Shown: positions 47,645 through 59,571, counted from the stretch's first letter. The stretch is 64,000 bases of DNA from Chelydra serpentina (GCA_037349315.1 JBAIAC010000033.1:12294001-12358000), one strand, 5' to 3'. The notes: a model not told the origin generated them from the letters alone. Made by a program: numbers and translations.

Positions 47645-47775
47645 CTCCTGCTGTCAGTCTACCCCAGGCAGCTGGGGCTCCCACTGTCAACTTGCCCTGG
47701 GCAGCCGGAGCTCCCACTGTCAGCCAGTGACCTGAGAGCTCCCACTGTCAGCCATGTGTGACCTGAGAGCACCTT
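47645..47775. repeat. Minisatellite with gctcccactgtca units
   Basis: The word gctcccactgtca recurs three times with spacers such as gccctgggcagccgga, after an opening gctcctgctgtca. Period is about 30-40 bp and irregular. The same phrase occurs once near 1865. Confidence 0.6.
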
Positions 47776-47789
47776 AAAGGCTCAGAAAC

Positions 47790-47940
47790 CAGAAGAGAAA
47801 TAAAGAGAACTCACATTTCATTACCAAAAAAATAATAATAATAATCAAAAAAATCCTCATGATTTTTAAGCCAATGTCATGATTTTCGGGGGGATCTGAC
47901 ACATGATTTTCTAATGGTGAGGGATGGCAACACACTTTGC
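47790..47940. repeat. Old repeat with catgatttt words
   Basis: The words tcctcatgatttttaagcca, gtcatgattttcgggggg and gacacatgattttctaa are shared in style with 55336-55622, suggesting one old family. Confidence 0.5.
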
Positions 47941-48607
47941 AGAGGGGTAGTAGAGGAGTGAAATTAGTAGGACTCTAATCTGGCTCACAGATAATAGAAC
48001 CCTCTGGGCAGCAGCACAATTGTCAAGAACCGTGCCAGTTCTCCACTTTTGCTGCAGCTGAGAGAAGCACCAGAGAAAAACGCTAGAGTTAATAGGGGAG
48101 AGGACTAAAAATTGGAGGATGTGGAAGGCTCTGGAGAGGGAGAAGAGACATAAAGCTCTCTGTCCCTTCTAGCATCTAGAAGAGAAGCAGGAGGGGTGAG
48201 ATAAGTTTATAAGATACCAACTTGTCAGAGGCTGAAACAAAAGATGAAACCCCAAGGAAGCCGCAGGGGCAGCACCATAGTAGAAATCCCATCACTCTCC
48301 CTCTTCACATTAATTTGGAGTTGTAGGGAGTGTTGAGCATCTCACTATGCAGTTGCTTATGAGCCTGGATGGCACCCCTCCCCAACTGTCTTCTTTCATC
48401 TCTGCCTCTGGCTAGTTAGATGTCTGGTAAATGTTGCAAGCTCAGGTATGAAGGAAGGCAGAGGGATTAATGTAGAAGGAGAAGACTTTAACAAAGTACA
48501 TTGAATGGCATTTTCATAGTTAATGACAGCACTGTACAGGGTAAATAAAGAGAACATTTCATCTAAGTATTTATAGTTCTAAAGTGTATACACTGAAGAT
48601 GAAGCAT
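47941..48607. other. No recognisable feature
   Basis: No gene or element termini found. Confidence 0.45.
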
Positions 48608-48615
48608 CTACTCTG

Positions 48616-49164
48616 CCCTAGAGACCTGCGTGGGAGTATATTTTTAATCCTGCTTCCATCCTTCCCCACAATACCCACTCCTGCATTCTTTCTTGCATTT
48701 TTATCCCGCTCCCACCCACAAAAACCTGATCCCGGAAATCCTGCAAGAGAGACAGATTCCCCCATGCTACTAAAAAAAAAATAAAAAAAAAAATTGGTTA
48801 GTATATTATATGTAGTAATGGAATTCAGACAATTTTTACCACTAAAATAATAAAACAAATCTTGCTTAAACCATGTAAAAATGGTTAAAAAATGTTATAA
48901 TAGACATCAAATCTTTCTATCCCTCATTTAAATGTAAGTATTAAAACCTTTATTTAAAAAAAAAGAAAAAGAAAAACTTGCTTTACATTGCTGAAATTCT
49001 ATTTATTACAAACTGATGAGAGATTTAGTGTTTTTCCGCAAAATCCTGAAGCCTTTTTTTTTGCCCACCCAGTCCCACCCACAACAAAGTACATTTTACC
49101 TGCTCCCACTGTCATGGGAGTGGGTCCTGCGGGACCCGTGGTATTTTAGTTTTGCTGTAGGGCT
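48616..49164. mobile_element. hAT-like element with exact 8-bp TSD
   Basis: Begins ccctagagacctgcgtggg and ends gctgtagggct. The word ctactctg directly precedes (48608-48615) and follows (49165-49172) it. Both ends carry related sequence (bccacccacaa; gggaccc/gggtcc words), and the middle is AT-rich. No coding capacity. Confidence 0.7.
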
Positions 49165-49380
49165 CTACTCTGCCCTTCCCACCCTGGCACCTCGTTTACT
49201 CCTCAGATGTATGGAGATTTAAGCATGTTTGAAAAGTGGGTTCAGGAGAGTTACAACCCCCAGCTCTTCATAATTTGGGGCAGCTGTTGGTCACTCACAC
49301 AGCTCATCTTTTTAGCTGGTGGGTATTTCGGGGCATCTTCCATTGCTGCCTTTGGGACAAATCCTCAAGGAGGTTGTACA

Positions 49381-49629
49381 CATTTTAAATGTAGTGGTTG
49401 TTTTCAACAACAAGTGGAGTCAATGGCAACATTTATGGCACACTTGAAGCATCTGAGCCAACTCTGTGATTATAATGGGGACGTAAGGGATATGCTCTAT
49501 AATAGGCTGATGTGAGTTTACAGGGGAGTGGATTCAGTGCAGATTGTTCGTCGAGCCAACATTTGATTTTTAAGAGGGCCATAAACCTTGTTTTAACAAT
49601 AGAACCCACAACAAAAATCTGAACCTGAA
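49381..49629 (+). pseudogene. Ty3/gypsy-like Gag relic
   Basis: The conceptual translation of 49381-49512 contains ESMATFMAHLKHLSQLCDYN and then RDMLYNRLM. This is the conserved capsid-domain stretch of vertebrate Ty3/gypsy-type Gag: a Glu-Ser pair, an aromatic residue, a hydrophobic helix, Cys-Asp-Tyr, then an Arg-Asp-x-Leu-x-x-Arg-Leu helix. A stop follows at 49513. Further downstream, in shifted frame, the text still reads like the next Gag segment up to about 49626 (for example RAINLVL). Several stops and frameshifts show it is dead. No LTR, protease or polymerase part lies next to it. I judged the match from memory of the family; no alignment was run. Confidence 0.75.
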
Positions 49630-51426
49630 TGCTTTAGCACAGGGCAATGTAATGTAGCAGCTAAAAATAAAAAACAGATGCCAATAAAACCAAACACCTG
49701 CCTTGTTTCTGGTATGTCTGCTGGTGGGGGCAAGGAATCAGAATTACTCTCCCAACAGCAGCTCTTTCTTTTTTTCTAAATGCAGAACGCAAATCCTACA
49801 TGAAAAATGGGTTACGTTACCTGAGACTTTTGCAATAAAGTTTATAGTGCTGTGTGAAATTCATCTGGTTTTGGTTTGCAAGGTTTGCAGCCCCCTAACT
49901 TTCACTCTGAGTTTTGGGCTTGAATGAACCCAAAAGCTGAAAGCAATATTCAGCCGAGCCAGATAAATTTTACTTGGTTTCAGATTAAAACCCTACAAAA
50001 CACAGGCTTCAGCCACAATTTACACCTGGTACTATAAACTGAACTGATATGACCAAATATCCATGAACTAGCCTGTAATTTGGGTTTATAATAAAACTCC
50101 AAATCATTTGAGTTTCACCTGTTCTGAGCTTTCATTATGAAAGTTTTGCACTCATTTAGCAAGGTAAAAAGATGGTTGGTGTGATTTATGTTAGGTAACA
50201 CACCTAACCACATTTGCAATAAAGGAAGATGAAGAAACTTATGGTTATTCACTGCATAAAGTCAGACAACACAGAGAGAAAAAGTTTCTGGCTACTTAGG
50301 AGGTGATCAAGTTCTTGATGAGGCATACAGACACAACAATGGATGAGACCTAGCATAAAATGTGGAAACAGGTGCAAGCCCCAGACCTATTTGCATAACA
50401 AATATAACCTTTTTTTTTAGGTTGTTTAGGTTGGGTTTTATTGTTTTTAGAAACTACTTTTACATTTTAGTACCAGACCCAAGTATTTAATAAGGATTAA
50501 CTTTTACATAAATGAGCTGTCTTCAACAAAATGTTAATAGTCCTGGAGGCTGTGTTGGTAAGAAGCCAATATCTCACACAGTGCTGGAAAACTGGAGGGA
50601 AAAGAAAAAAAAGCGCATCATATTACTCCAGTTCAGAGATTATTTTAAATAGGAAGCTTTAAATCTTTTATCTGCAGTTGTGTACAAGAATGGATAAGTT
50701 TTATTTTCCTTCTAATTCAGTATTCCTTCAGTATTCAGCCTTCCACCTGCAGTTTTCCTTTAGCCAAAATACTGTTTGAAGTCTGTGTATATTTGTAATA
50801 CTAACAGTAAATGTCAAGGCATAACAGGCATTCAGATTTGGTATTCTGCCATAGTTCTAAGATATTAACAATAAAATTATTGGCTGTGTGAAGGAACACA
50901 TTGCATATAGCCTTTTAAACCCCTTTGGGTACAGATATCTTATTTAGCTGGCATCTCTGCCAGAGACACAATTGTATAATACAACATTTGCAAAATTGCT
51001 ACTAATGTATGTTCTGATAGTATCCGTTTCTTATAGCAATGGTGTGAAAAAGGCCCATTTACAAATGAAATCTGTTGTTGGCACATCTGGTAAAAAAGCT
51101 TTCAGCTATAAAGATAGCTAATTCAGACATCTGGTTTTCAGTTAGTTTTCTTGCTCCAATAACACTCAATTTGCGCATTGTAATGTTACACTAAACATTC
51201 TAAAATAATTCTAAAAACAATGTAGAGGAAAATATTGATGTTGCTATTGTGCTTAAAGTCTGCTTTTCCAGACTAATATAAACTATCACTTTAAAACATT
51301 AGCTGAAATTCTGCCCACAATCAGTTATGCAAGCCCAGTGCAGTTGCTGGGCTGATAGATATGTAACTTAGGCCCAGAGCCCATATAAATATAATCGCAA
51401 CCATAAAAAACCTGTCTCCCTATAGT
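49630..51426. other. No recognisable feature
   Basis: AT-rich sequence. No continuation of the Gag relic and no exon were found. Confidence 0.45.
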
Positions 51427-51545
51427 TTGCAGTGTTGTTGTAGCCATGTTGGTCCCTGGATATTAGAGGGACAAGGAGGATGAGGTAATATCTTTTATTG
51501 GAACTTCTGTTGGTGAGAGAGACAAGCTTTCGAGCTACATGAGCT
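51427..51545 (+). mobile_element. SINE-like repeat fragment
   Basis: The phrases gttgttgtagccatgttggt, taatatcttttattggaact and gagacaagctttcgagctac belong to a repeat common in turtles and crocodilians. The head (gtagccatgttggtc) parallels gtagccgtgttagtc in the 16-177 element, so the two are related. The 3' part is truncated. Confidence 0.7.
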
Positions 51546-52514
51546 ATATTGTAAAGGTGTTCACGAAATAGCATACCATTGTAAATATGAGGTACTGTAA
51601 TACTAACCAGTGAAGTAAAACATGCCCTCATTCCATTCTGTCAAAAAATCATATAAACCATGCCAGCAAATACTTATGTAAGAATAAAATCCTCTTGTAT
51701 TCTGCAGTTCTGCTGCTGTAGGATTTGCTTCTAACACTATCCTTGCCACAGAGTTTTGTACTCTAGAACCTATGCTGTAAGATAATGTTTCAATATTAAC
51801 TGAGTGTAAAATGATGCAGAATTGATTTTCTGGGTATGCAGATAGCTTGAGGGAGGTGAATATCCTCATTCATCTGTGGGTGTTAACTCTTAAACCTAAC
51901 CATGTCAGTTTAAATGTCAATATTTGCATCTATTTCAATACTAGTCAGTTTAACAAAAAACTTCCAGCTGATGTGCTTGTCCCACAATTCCAAAGTATCT
52001 TCTGCACCTTTCTAGGTTCCAGAAGCACCAACTGTGCCCGGCCCTACTGCTGAAATGGAGCATAAATTATGTGTTTAGGTAAAATTTTGTGAAAACTTAA
52101 GATGTAGCGACAGAAGAAAAGTGAAATGGAAATAAGTGTAATTTTCACAAAGGATTCTGTAGTGGGTTGTAGTAAGTATTCATAATTAATTCAGTAACAC
52201 CTAAAGTTGCTGCAGAATTTCCTATCTACCATCAAAGACTGCTGCAGAAACCAGGGGACCTTGACATAGAATTTTTAGATCCAGTTTTGCACAGAATACA
52301 CTCAAACTAGTTTTTCCATATTAGTCATTATTATTTAGGACCGAGTCTTGTAAATGCTGGTTACAGTTCAAGTAAAAGGGTTTAAAAACAAAAGTATATA
52401 AATTGTAGGGATAAAGGAAGGAAGGAATTCTGACCACTAGCTTGCAGTATCAGTACACACACAGAACAGAGCTTTGGAAAGAGTAGAGATTGTGGCTTGC
52501 TGCTTCCCTCTTAG
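51546..52514. other. No recognisable feature
   Basis: AT-rich interval with no supported gene. Confidence 0.45.
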
Positions 52515-52727
52515 CACTCTGTGTCATGATATATACCCAAAAGGTGGCATGTAATGTATAATTAGAAAACTAACAAATCATAATGTATGTGTAACGCCGA
52601 AGGACCCCGGGCATCAGGAGGCGGGATCGAAACTGGGATCTCTGAAGCTTAGTGTAGGAGTCTCTACTGCATGAGCTAAAAGCCGCATGGTTCTTAGATA
52701 AGGCTCTAGCTCATCAATCTCTTAAGT

Positions 52728-53151
52728 CAGTGGTCCCCAACGTGGTGCCCGTGGGTGCCATGGCGCCCGCCGGGGCATTTATGTCCGCCTGCTGTCAGGG
52801 CCGGCGCCAAGGAAGGAAGAGGAGAGGAGCATCCGCTGGAGAAGCGTCACCACTGAAATGCCGCCACGCAGCGCTTCCGGCGGAGAAGCTTTTCCGAAAT
52901 GCCGCCGAGGAGCGCTTCCGGCGGAGAAGCTTTTGCCGAAATGCCGCCGAGGAGCGCTTCCGGCGGAGAAGCTTTTGCCGAAATGCCGCCGAGGAGCACT
53001 TCCGGCGGAGAAGCTTTCACCGAAATGCCGCCGAGGTCCACTTCCGGCGGAGAACCATCGCCACCAAAATGCTGCCGAGAAGTGTCGCTGCCCGCCACAC
53101 TCTGATGAAGGGATGAATGTGCTCTGGCCACAGAAAGGTTGGGGACCACTG
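52728..53151. mobile_element. hAT-like element, CAGTGGTCCCCAAC type
   Basis: Starts cagtggtccccaacgtgg and ends aaggttggggaccactg. The TSD tcttaagt is exact (52720-52727, 53152-53159). The interior is filled by a 42-bp tandem repeat. It is nested in the 52590-53215 element, itself nested in the 52520-54159 LTR. Confidence 0.92.
52855..53064. repeat. 42-bp minisatellite, five units
   Basis: Units begin gaaatgccgcc at 52855, 52896, 52938, 52980 and 53022, each containing cttccggcggagaagct; the first is 41 bp. Because 42 is a multiple of three, every frame stays open and yields repeated 14-residue peptides on both strands. These are not genes. Confidence 0.93.
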
Positions 53152-54164
53152 TCTTAAGTGGTCTAGGTGCCACTAGAGGGGGACAGAGCACCACACCCAG
53201 TGGGCCTGGGTTACATATGGATGGTCAACCTTCAAAGGATTATAATATGTGCTGGAAATATGTCTAAAATGTGTTTAACCGGGCATGTTGGGGAGTTGAT
53301 AAACAGTTTTTTTCCAGACAGGGAAGGCAGTTCTGCCTGCTTGAATGTGTCCCCAATGTAAATTGAGCAAATTGTGACCAGAGAGAGAGAACAGCACGTT
53401 TGCACGCCAGGCAAACAAAACCGTCAGGTGAGCAAGTGGGGAAAAAGTAATCATGTAACAATCTGAGCAGAGGATGGAGACTGCATTCCCAAGAAGCCTT
53501 CCTGCCTCTTGGAAGTCCATGAACTTTGAGAGAGAGATTTTTTTTCTAAGGTTTACTGGACTGTGTGGAGAGGGGCAAAGAAGCCCTAAGTTATCCTCCA
53601 CCTGAGGAAACAAGGAAAACCAGCTCCTTGGACTCTGTGTGGATCTGACTAAGAGCTAATCAGTCATTTCTGGAAAAGGAAGATTGGTCAGGAAACTAAA
53701 ACTGTAGCTTGTTGAGTTAGGTCTTAGCCATTAGAAAGCATATTTTCACTTTTATTGGTAACTGTTTGTCTTTATCCCTTATACTTGAACTCATTTAAAA
53801 CCTCTCTCTTTTTGATTAAATAAACTTGTTTTACCTTTTAGCTAAACCAACCCAACAAGCTGTTGTTTCGGTCTCTTTAAATAAGTAGTAAACTTAATAT
53901 CTTCTGTGAATGTTTAATGACAGGGGCTGTGCTTTGCAGAGAGACATCTCTGAGGAACTTGGAAGATGGAGTTTACCGATTGTTACCTGCAAGGCATGGC
54001 TAAGATTGGCTGAGTCTTGAGGAGTTTGCTGGTGAGGAAGACAGACTGGTGTGGCAGGGAGCTGACTCACACTCTAATACCCAGCAAAGCTCACCTCTGT
54101 ACCTCAGCAAGAGTAACACAGTGACTCACAGTTCTGGATGTCTAGAACACCATGTCACACACTC

Positions 54165-54357
54165 CATGTGGGTTTTCATCCTTATGGTTCTGCATGCTGA
54201 TTGCACACACCCTGCCCTGTTACATTGTGCAGAGGCATTGTTGAACAGGTTCAGCCTGCAAAAGGTGTGGGCCTCTCTTTCACCAACTCTCCATTGTCTG
54301 GCCCCACTACTAAAGGAGAAACACTACATGTCCGCTGCATTTTGGGGGGTTTACATG
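54165..54357. other. Nothing recognised
   Basis: Short interval after the LTR. Confidence 0.4.
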
Positions 54358-54470
54358 ACTAGAGTCCTGCGCAGATACAATATTTGTATCCGCATCCGAT
54401 CCACCATCTGCAGAAAGGTCTGCAGACATAAATCAGATATCCGCAGATTTACAAGGTTGTATACATGACC
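54358..54470. mobile_element. MITE fragment with cgcatcc/gcagat words
   Basis: The phrases agagtcctgcgcagatacaa, tatccgcatccgatcc and agatatccgcagatttac are typical of a reptile DNA repeat built on gatatccgcag words. Termini are decayed. Confidence 0.45.
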
Positions 54471-55335
54471 ACTCAGGATTTGGCCCTTAAGAAATATGTA
54501 TGTGTACAGTAAACATTTAATGTTTGAAGTGGAAGGTATTTGCAAAGGGCTACAGTTGTACTTTGTATAATACTATATGCTGCATTTGTGTATATGTAAA
54601 AAAAAAAAAGACGTTCTTTTAAAGAGAGAATTTTGCTACGAAATGCACAGTGGTCCATCATAATCCCCAGATTGGTCTGGAGGACAAAATTCCATAAAGC
54701 TAATGAGAGAGAAAAATATGAACTCATTTACTAGGGCCCAGAGTCTCAAAAGTATTTAGATGCCTGACTCCAAAAGCCTGATCCTGGATCTCACATCATG
54801 TAAACTGGTGCATTAGCTCCATTAACTTCAGAGGAATCACTCCTGATTTGCAGCATAGGTGAGATCAGAATCAATCCCCAGAATCTTTAACCTAGCATGC
54901 TGATTCAGTAGTGGAGAGATACAGGAAGCATCTGTAGTCCTGAAGAATTTGTTCAGTATTTTGTGAAAATAAACAAAAAACTGTACATTAAAACTTCCCC
55001 TACTAAGCTAGAACTCCCTCTCCCCCCCCCACCCCCAATGAGTAATGGAGAAACATCAATCACCCTATTAGTCATGAGAGGAGTCTCTCTGTAGATATGG
55101 AATGCTGACTTTTAAGAAATCTGCTGTCTGACACTTAAAGAAAAAAAGCTACAGTTTGCATTTTACTTCTCTGCTCACAGTTGCAGCCTAGTAATAATGC
55201 CTTAGTCACTCAAGTGCTGCTGTATTGAGTTTACGAGAGACCTGACTACTTTCATCAGAGAGAAATCTTCATTAACCTTATATTTCAAGTGACTATCCAA
55301 GTCACAGATGAGAAAAGTAATCTTGCCACAGTTGC
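54471..55335. other. No gene; one dispersed-module relic
   Basis: At about 54780-54880 the phrases ctccattaacttcagaggaa and ctcctgatttgcagc are relics of the palindromic module. Nothing else recognised. Confidence 0.4.
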
Positions 55336-55622
55336 TGCCCAGTGTTACCAGTTCTCATGAATCGTGTGGTGATTTGGTAGGTTTTTTCGAAAAGCTTCAG
55401 TTCCTGGAGGCATGTGAGTACATGCAAATTTCAGTTTTAATTTTTAAAGTAAGTTTTCACCCTCATGGTTGTGGAGAAAAATATGAAAGTGTGACTGTAG
55501 TGTACCCCGAAGATTCAAAAACCAGAAGGCAAAAATAAAAGAATCACAAATGTATGTTTTAATCGGTCATGATTTTTTGCATCCTGACTCATGTTTTTTG
55601 AGCTTTTGGTGTTGCCAGTACT
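55336..55622. repeat. Old repeat with inverted ends
   Basis: Starts cagtgttaccagttctcatg and ends ttttggtgttgccagtact. It contains cggtcatgattttttgcatc and agaagattcaaaaacc-like text. Related to 47790-47940. Confidence 0.5.
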
Positions 55623-56652
55623 AATGATGTGCGTGTTAGCTGCTGGGTGATCTACAAGTTGGGCCCCACGTAGGTGCAAGAACTAATACTTTTAAAAAAT
55701 ATTATTTTTTAACTTTTTATTTTACTTATTTTGTAAATAAATAAAAAACTAACAAACGAAAACCCACAGCCTGAGACAGACACGTGGCATGGAAAATTTC
55801 AGCCCGAATGGTGAAAGTTAGGCAAAGTTGTAAGCAAATGAAAACTGGATCTTGTAATGCCGACATTAAATATAGGTTACAGAGGCGTTAGAAGCTTCCT
55901 AACAGTCTGTCTGTGTGTGTGGGGCCTACTGGTGCCCAAAACGTGGCCTCACCCTCCCACACCACCTTTTCCCCTCAAGACCCTGCCCCTTTTCCCCATC
56001 GCTCGTCCTTATGGCTGGTAAAAAGTGGTGGTGCCATGGCCCATTGGCCCTCTCCCCCCGTTTTGGCACCCCTGATATAGGTAAAGCTGGCAACACAACC
56101 TAATTGTGTTCTGTTGCCTATCTTACTGTTATTCTGGATGGGGTAATATTCATCCCAGTGCAGAGGCCCACACTGGACCTAAGGTCAAATTTCAGCCTAA
56201 TTATGCTGAGTCCCATTAAAATAGTCAGTGTATATGCCCTGTATTATATATATGCCATAATGTAGAAAAATAATGCAACCTTACTGCAAAATCAAAGCAA
56301 AACTGATACTGATAGAACGAATATTTACTCCAAAGAACCTTCCATGCATTGGTTTTATTATGTAAACTCTCTTTGAAAGCAGTAGTGAATTTGAGATGAA
56401 ATTTGCTTTAATTAAAATACCTGCTGAAAAGTAAATATTTAATGTTAAAAGGATAATTCCATGGTAACAGTTTAATATTAAATGCACAGATGCTAATTAT
56501 CAAAATTTAAATGGTTAGGCAATTTAAAAAACAAAACTTTCTTTCCCCCCTCTAATGACCATTGGCAGGGACACTGTTGTGCACTTTAAAGACTAAACTC
56601 CTTGCATATTTTTATTTTTCAAACTTAAGCCACCTTCAATTGTGAACTTAAC
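55623..56652. other. No recognisable feature
   Basis: AT-rich, with a C-rich patch at 55920-56080 that does not read as protein. Confidence 0.45.
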
Positions 56653-56655
56653 TAA

Positions 56656-56951
56656 GGGTACGTCTATACTTACGCGTCCGGTCGGAGGCGTGCGATCGAT
56701 GTTCTGGGTTCGATTTATCGCGTCTTGTCAAGACGCGATAAATCGAACCAGGAAGTGCTCCGTCGTCGACGCTGGTAATCCAGCTCGACGAACGGAGTAG
56801 GCGGAGTCGACGGGGGAGCCTGCGCGCCGCGTGTGGACCCCGGGTAAGTGCTTTTTCATTCGAACTAAGGTACTTCGACTTCAGCTACGTTATTCACGTA
56901 GCTGAAGTTGCGTACCTTAGTTCGACAGGGGGGGTTAGTGTAGACCTGGGC
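56656..56951. mobile_element. Young hairpin-rich Harbinger-like MITE
   Basis: Starts gggtacgtctatacttacg and ends gtgtagacctgggc, with TAA on both sides (56653-56655, 56952-56954). Two strong internal hairpins exist: perfect 21-bp arms at 56707-56727 and 56729-56749 with a 1-base centre, and arms at 56861-56890 and 56896-56924 with a 5-base loop and a short mismatch. CpGs are well kept, suggesting a recent insertion. No coding capacity. Confidence 0.8.
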
Positions 56952-56954
56952 TAA

Positions 56955-59571
56955 GATAGTTTACGAATCTGCAAGAACTCTCTTTTGGGACCTAGTGCCT
57001 TTCTGTTAAAAAATAAGAAAGCTGAACTGATTAAAATAATTTTGTAAAAAAAAATCGATTTGGAATGAAATAGCACTAACTTTGATCTTAATGCAGTTTG
57101 AAGCAGCAGAGACATAAAACCTGAAGTACTGGATCTATAATGTAAACGTAGACAGACTGTTGTTCTTCAACTATAACAAAGCTATCAGGCATTTCTATAA
57201 TGAGAACATTTTTGTTCCCTGGGAATAGTGAAATGAAAAGCAAAATATTAATGCTTTAACACAGATGAAGATGCCTCAGGTTTATCCTCTGATGCTTAGG
57301 TCTCATTTTGCTGATCTAACAATTTAAATCTCATTTGTAATCAATTCCTGTAGAAATCTTGCCATCTTCTGCTTGCATACTGTATTCTGTGAAAGTAAAA
57401 GTAAGCAGAACCTGCAGCTGAAATTAGGCTTTAACTAAAAAACCAGTGGGTGCACATTCTCCCTTTGGAGCATGCTGCTGCACATAATTCCCGTTAACTT
57501 TTATTACACACCTGCAGCAAAGGAAGCAAGTGGTAAAAAGAGACTCAAAATTGTTAGCACTGTGTCCAGCCAGAGGTCATGCCCTTAACAGCACACATAG
57601 GCTGCTGTCCAGGCAACAGTGGCCACCCACTGGCCAAAGGGCTGGTTCTGTTTGCAGGCAACAGCAGAATGACTGGCTAATATAAATCAAGTTGTAACCA
57701 TTGACAATTGATCTTTACAGAGCAATCTTTACCTAGCTGCATGACTGGAGTCAGAAAAGCAGACCTGAAGAGTTGTGTGCACACCCCTATCTTGATATTC
57801 AAGTCTGTACCAGGTATTCAGAGGAGTCAGCCGTGACACTTGGCAGACACCCACGGACCATGCCACCTAACACAAACAGCTAGCCAGAGGGTTGCAGTTG
57901 GTTCGGGAGGGTGCTGTAGGTATCCATACACACACACACACCCCGCCCCCCAAGAGGAGGTCTGCAGCCAGATGCACTGCTGCAAAATAAGGTAGCACTG
58001 ACCAGGGAGGAGGTATGGACAGAGCAGCCCAGGGATGAGCTGATTCAGTATATCCCTTAAATAGCCATCTCCAGACTACTGCCATTGGTCCACACTTCAC
58101 TGTAAAGATGCCCTTATCCAGGGTGGGTCTGCTGCTATGAAGAACCACCAGCCAAACCCTCATTGTAGAAGGGGGATCCGCAACCAGAGCTTCTGGGACT
58201 GCAGTAATAGCCTGGAGGAAGCCTACAGAGAGGAATTCTGCCCTCTTGGAAGTCTTCAGGACATAACTGTCTACTTGGGGTGGGTACTAGAAAAAGAATT
58301 TGTCCTCAGTTTTTTGTGATACTGTATCTCAACAGCTGTGAGCATCAATCTTGTGAGAAAACAAATACCTTGGTTTCAACAAAGAAAAGATTGATGTCAG
58401 TTGGCATAAAGAACAACTTCCAATTGCAGTTTATTTCCAGCAATGCAAACAGGGCAATGTCTGAATAGAAAGGAATTTACTAGGGTAAATTTTGGCCTGT
58501 GAAAATGGTTTGGTGCTAAAAATTCCTGAGATTCCAAAGTCCTGAAAGATAGGGGCAGGGAAGGGAAGGGAAAGTCAATTAAAATAGAAAATGGCTGTAC
58601 ACTGAATTATTGTAATGTTTCACTGGCTTTGCTTTCAGCTGGCACCAGTATACAACATGTGCTGCACAGCATCAAAATGCTGTCTTCTGACAGTGTATGT
58701 GAGAGACACTGGTCCACTGTACCTCATATAAGCCATATGGCAGGTTTAAAGCTCAGTTTTTTTCCTTATTTGGTTTTAGAAGGTCCAGGAGAAAAAAAAT
58801 TCAGACAACGTGACTAATGCTGAGGCAGTCAGTGGCAGCTTATACAAATATACTAATTAAATTTTCAAACGGAATGGAATCCATTTAAACTGAAGCCATA
58901 TTATGAACTTTTTGTGACCATGACATACAGTAGCTGAAGCGGAATAAATTCATCCTCTATAATCACACTAATGACTGCAGGAAGTGACAGGAGAAATAGT
59001 AATTTTTCTGGATATTGTAGGAGAATTTAACTTTTGCAACACACACATATTGGATGCATGTAAATAGAAGAAATTAAGTCATGACATTCTCAACCAGTGT
59101 ATTTCCCCAGAACTAACAACAGTGGAAGCTGTAGTGTAGACAAGGCTCAGGCATTTTTACCATCCTAACATCTAACCTTGTTCAAAATTTACTTAACGGT
59201 GCAACATAAACTCTACCATCCGTTAGAAGACATGCTGGAAAAAATGCCACCAATATGACTGCTTCCACCAGTTACGATAGGCATCGCCAAGTGATGCTGT
59301 TTTACAGTCTTCAAAGTTGTTGTTCTCAGTGAACAAACGTTCAGTTGTGAGAAGACTTGCTGCGGTTTTAGTTCTGCTGTGCAAGGCTCGGTAAGGGGAG
59401 CTGTGTGACCAGCAGGAGGGTAATTTGCTGTCTGCCTTGATCTCTGATTAGAGTCAATTCTTGAGGCAGAGTTTCTCCCTGGCAACCAGTTATTGGTGTT
59501 GGGCTGAGGTTTCACAAAGAAGGAATTGCCTGGACCACCTGTATTCCAGGACAACTGTAAAAAAATTACAC
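56955..59571. other. AT-rich stretch without genes
   Basis: No exon or element recognised in 2.6 kb. A short cacacacacacac run lies near 57930. Confidence 0.45.

Larger units (their letters stand above)
52590..53215 (-). mobile_element. Short nested element with tRNA-like boxes
   Basis: Ends are tgtaacgccg and cctgggttaca, with TATG on each side (52586-52589, 53216-53219). Without the hAT inside, it is only about 194 bp. On the minus strand it has an A-box-like tagctcatgcagtag and, about 40 bases later, a B-box-like gtttcgatccc, as in tRNA-derived SINEs, yet its TG...CA ends and 4-bp TSD look like an LTR. It is not a tRNA gene: a cloverleaf cannot be completed. Confidence 0.55.
52520..54159 (+). 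mobile_element. Solo LTR with exact 5-bp TSD, interrupted
   Basis: Starts tgtgtcatgat and ends ccatgtcaca, inverted TG...CA ends. The TSD CACTC is exact (52515-52519, 54160-54164). A polyadenylation signal aataaa at 53819-53824, in the context gattaaataaacttg, supports plus orientation and retroviral-type LTR structure. Another element (52590-53215) interrupts it, so the LTR itself is about 1.0 kb. No gag, pol or env lies beside it. The short frames within are not protein-like. Confidence 0.75.

Noticed and set aside
52600..52710. tRNA gene on the minus strand
   Set aside because: A- and B-box-like words exist, but acceptor and anticodon stems do not pair into a cloverleaf, and it sits in a nested mobile element.
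52855..53064. CRISPR-like array
   Set aside because: Units abut with no unique spacers and the context is a vertebrate transposon.
52730..53194. Repeat-protein-like frames on both strands
   Set aside because: Caused by the 42-bp tandem repeat inside a hAT-like element with an exact TSD.
53819..53824. Polyadenylation site of a host gene
   Set aside because: The aataaa lies within an LTR bounded by an exact 5-bp TSD and is best read as the LTR's own signal.
56861..56924. microRNA gene
   Set aside because: The hairpin is internal to a repeated MITE; without small-RNA evidence it cannot be called a microRNA.
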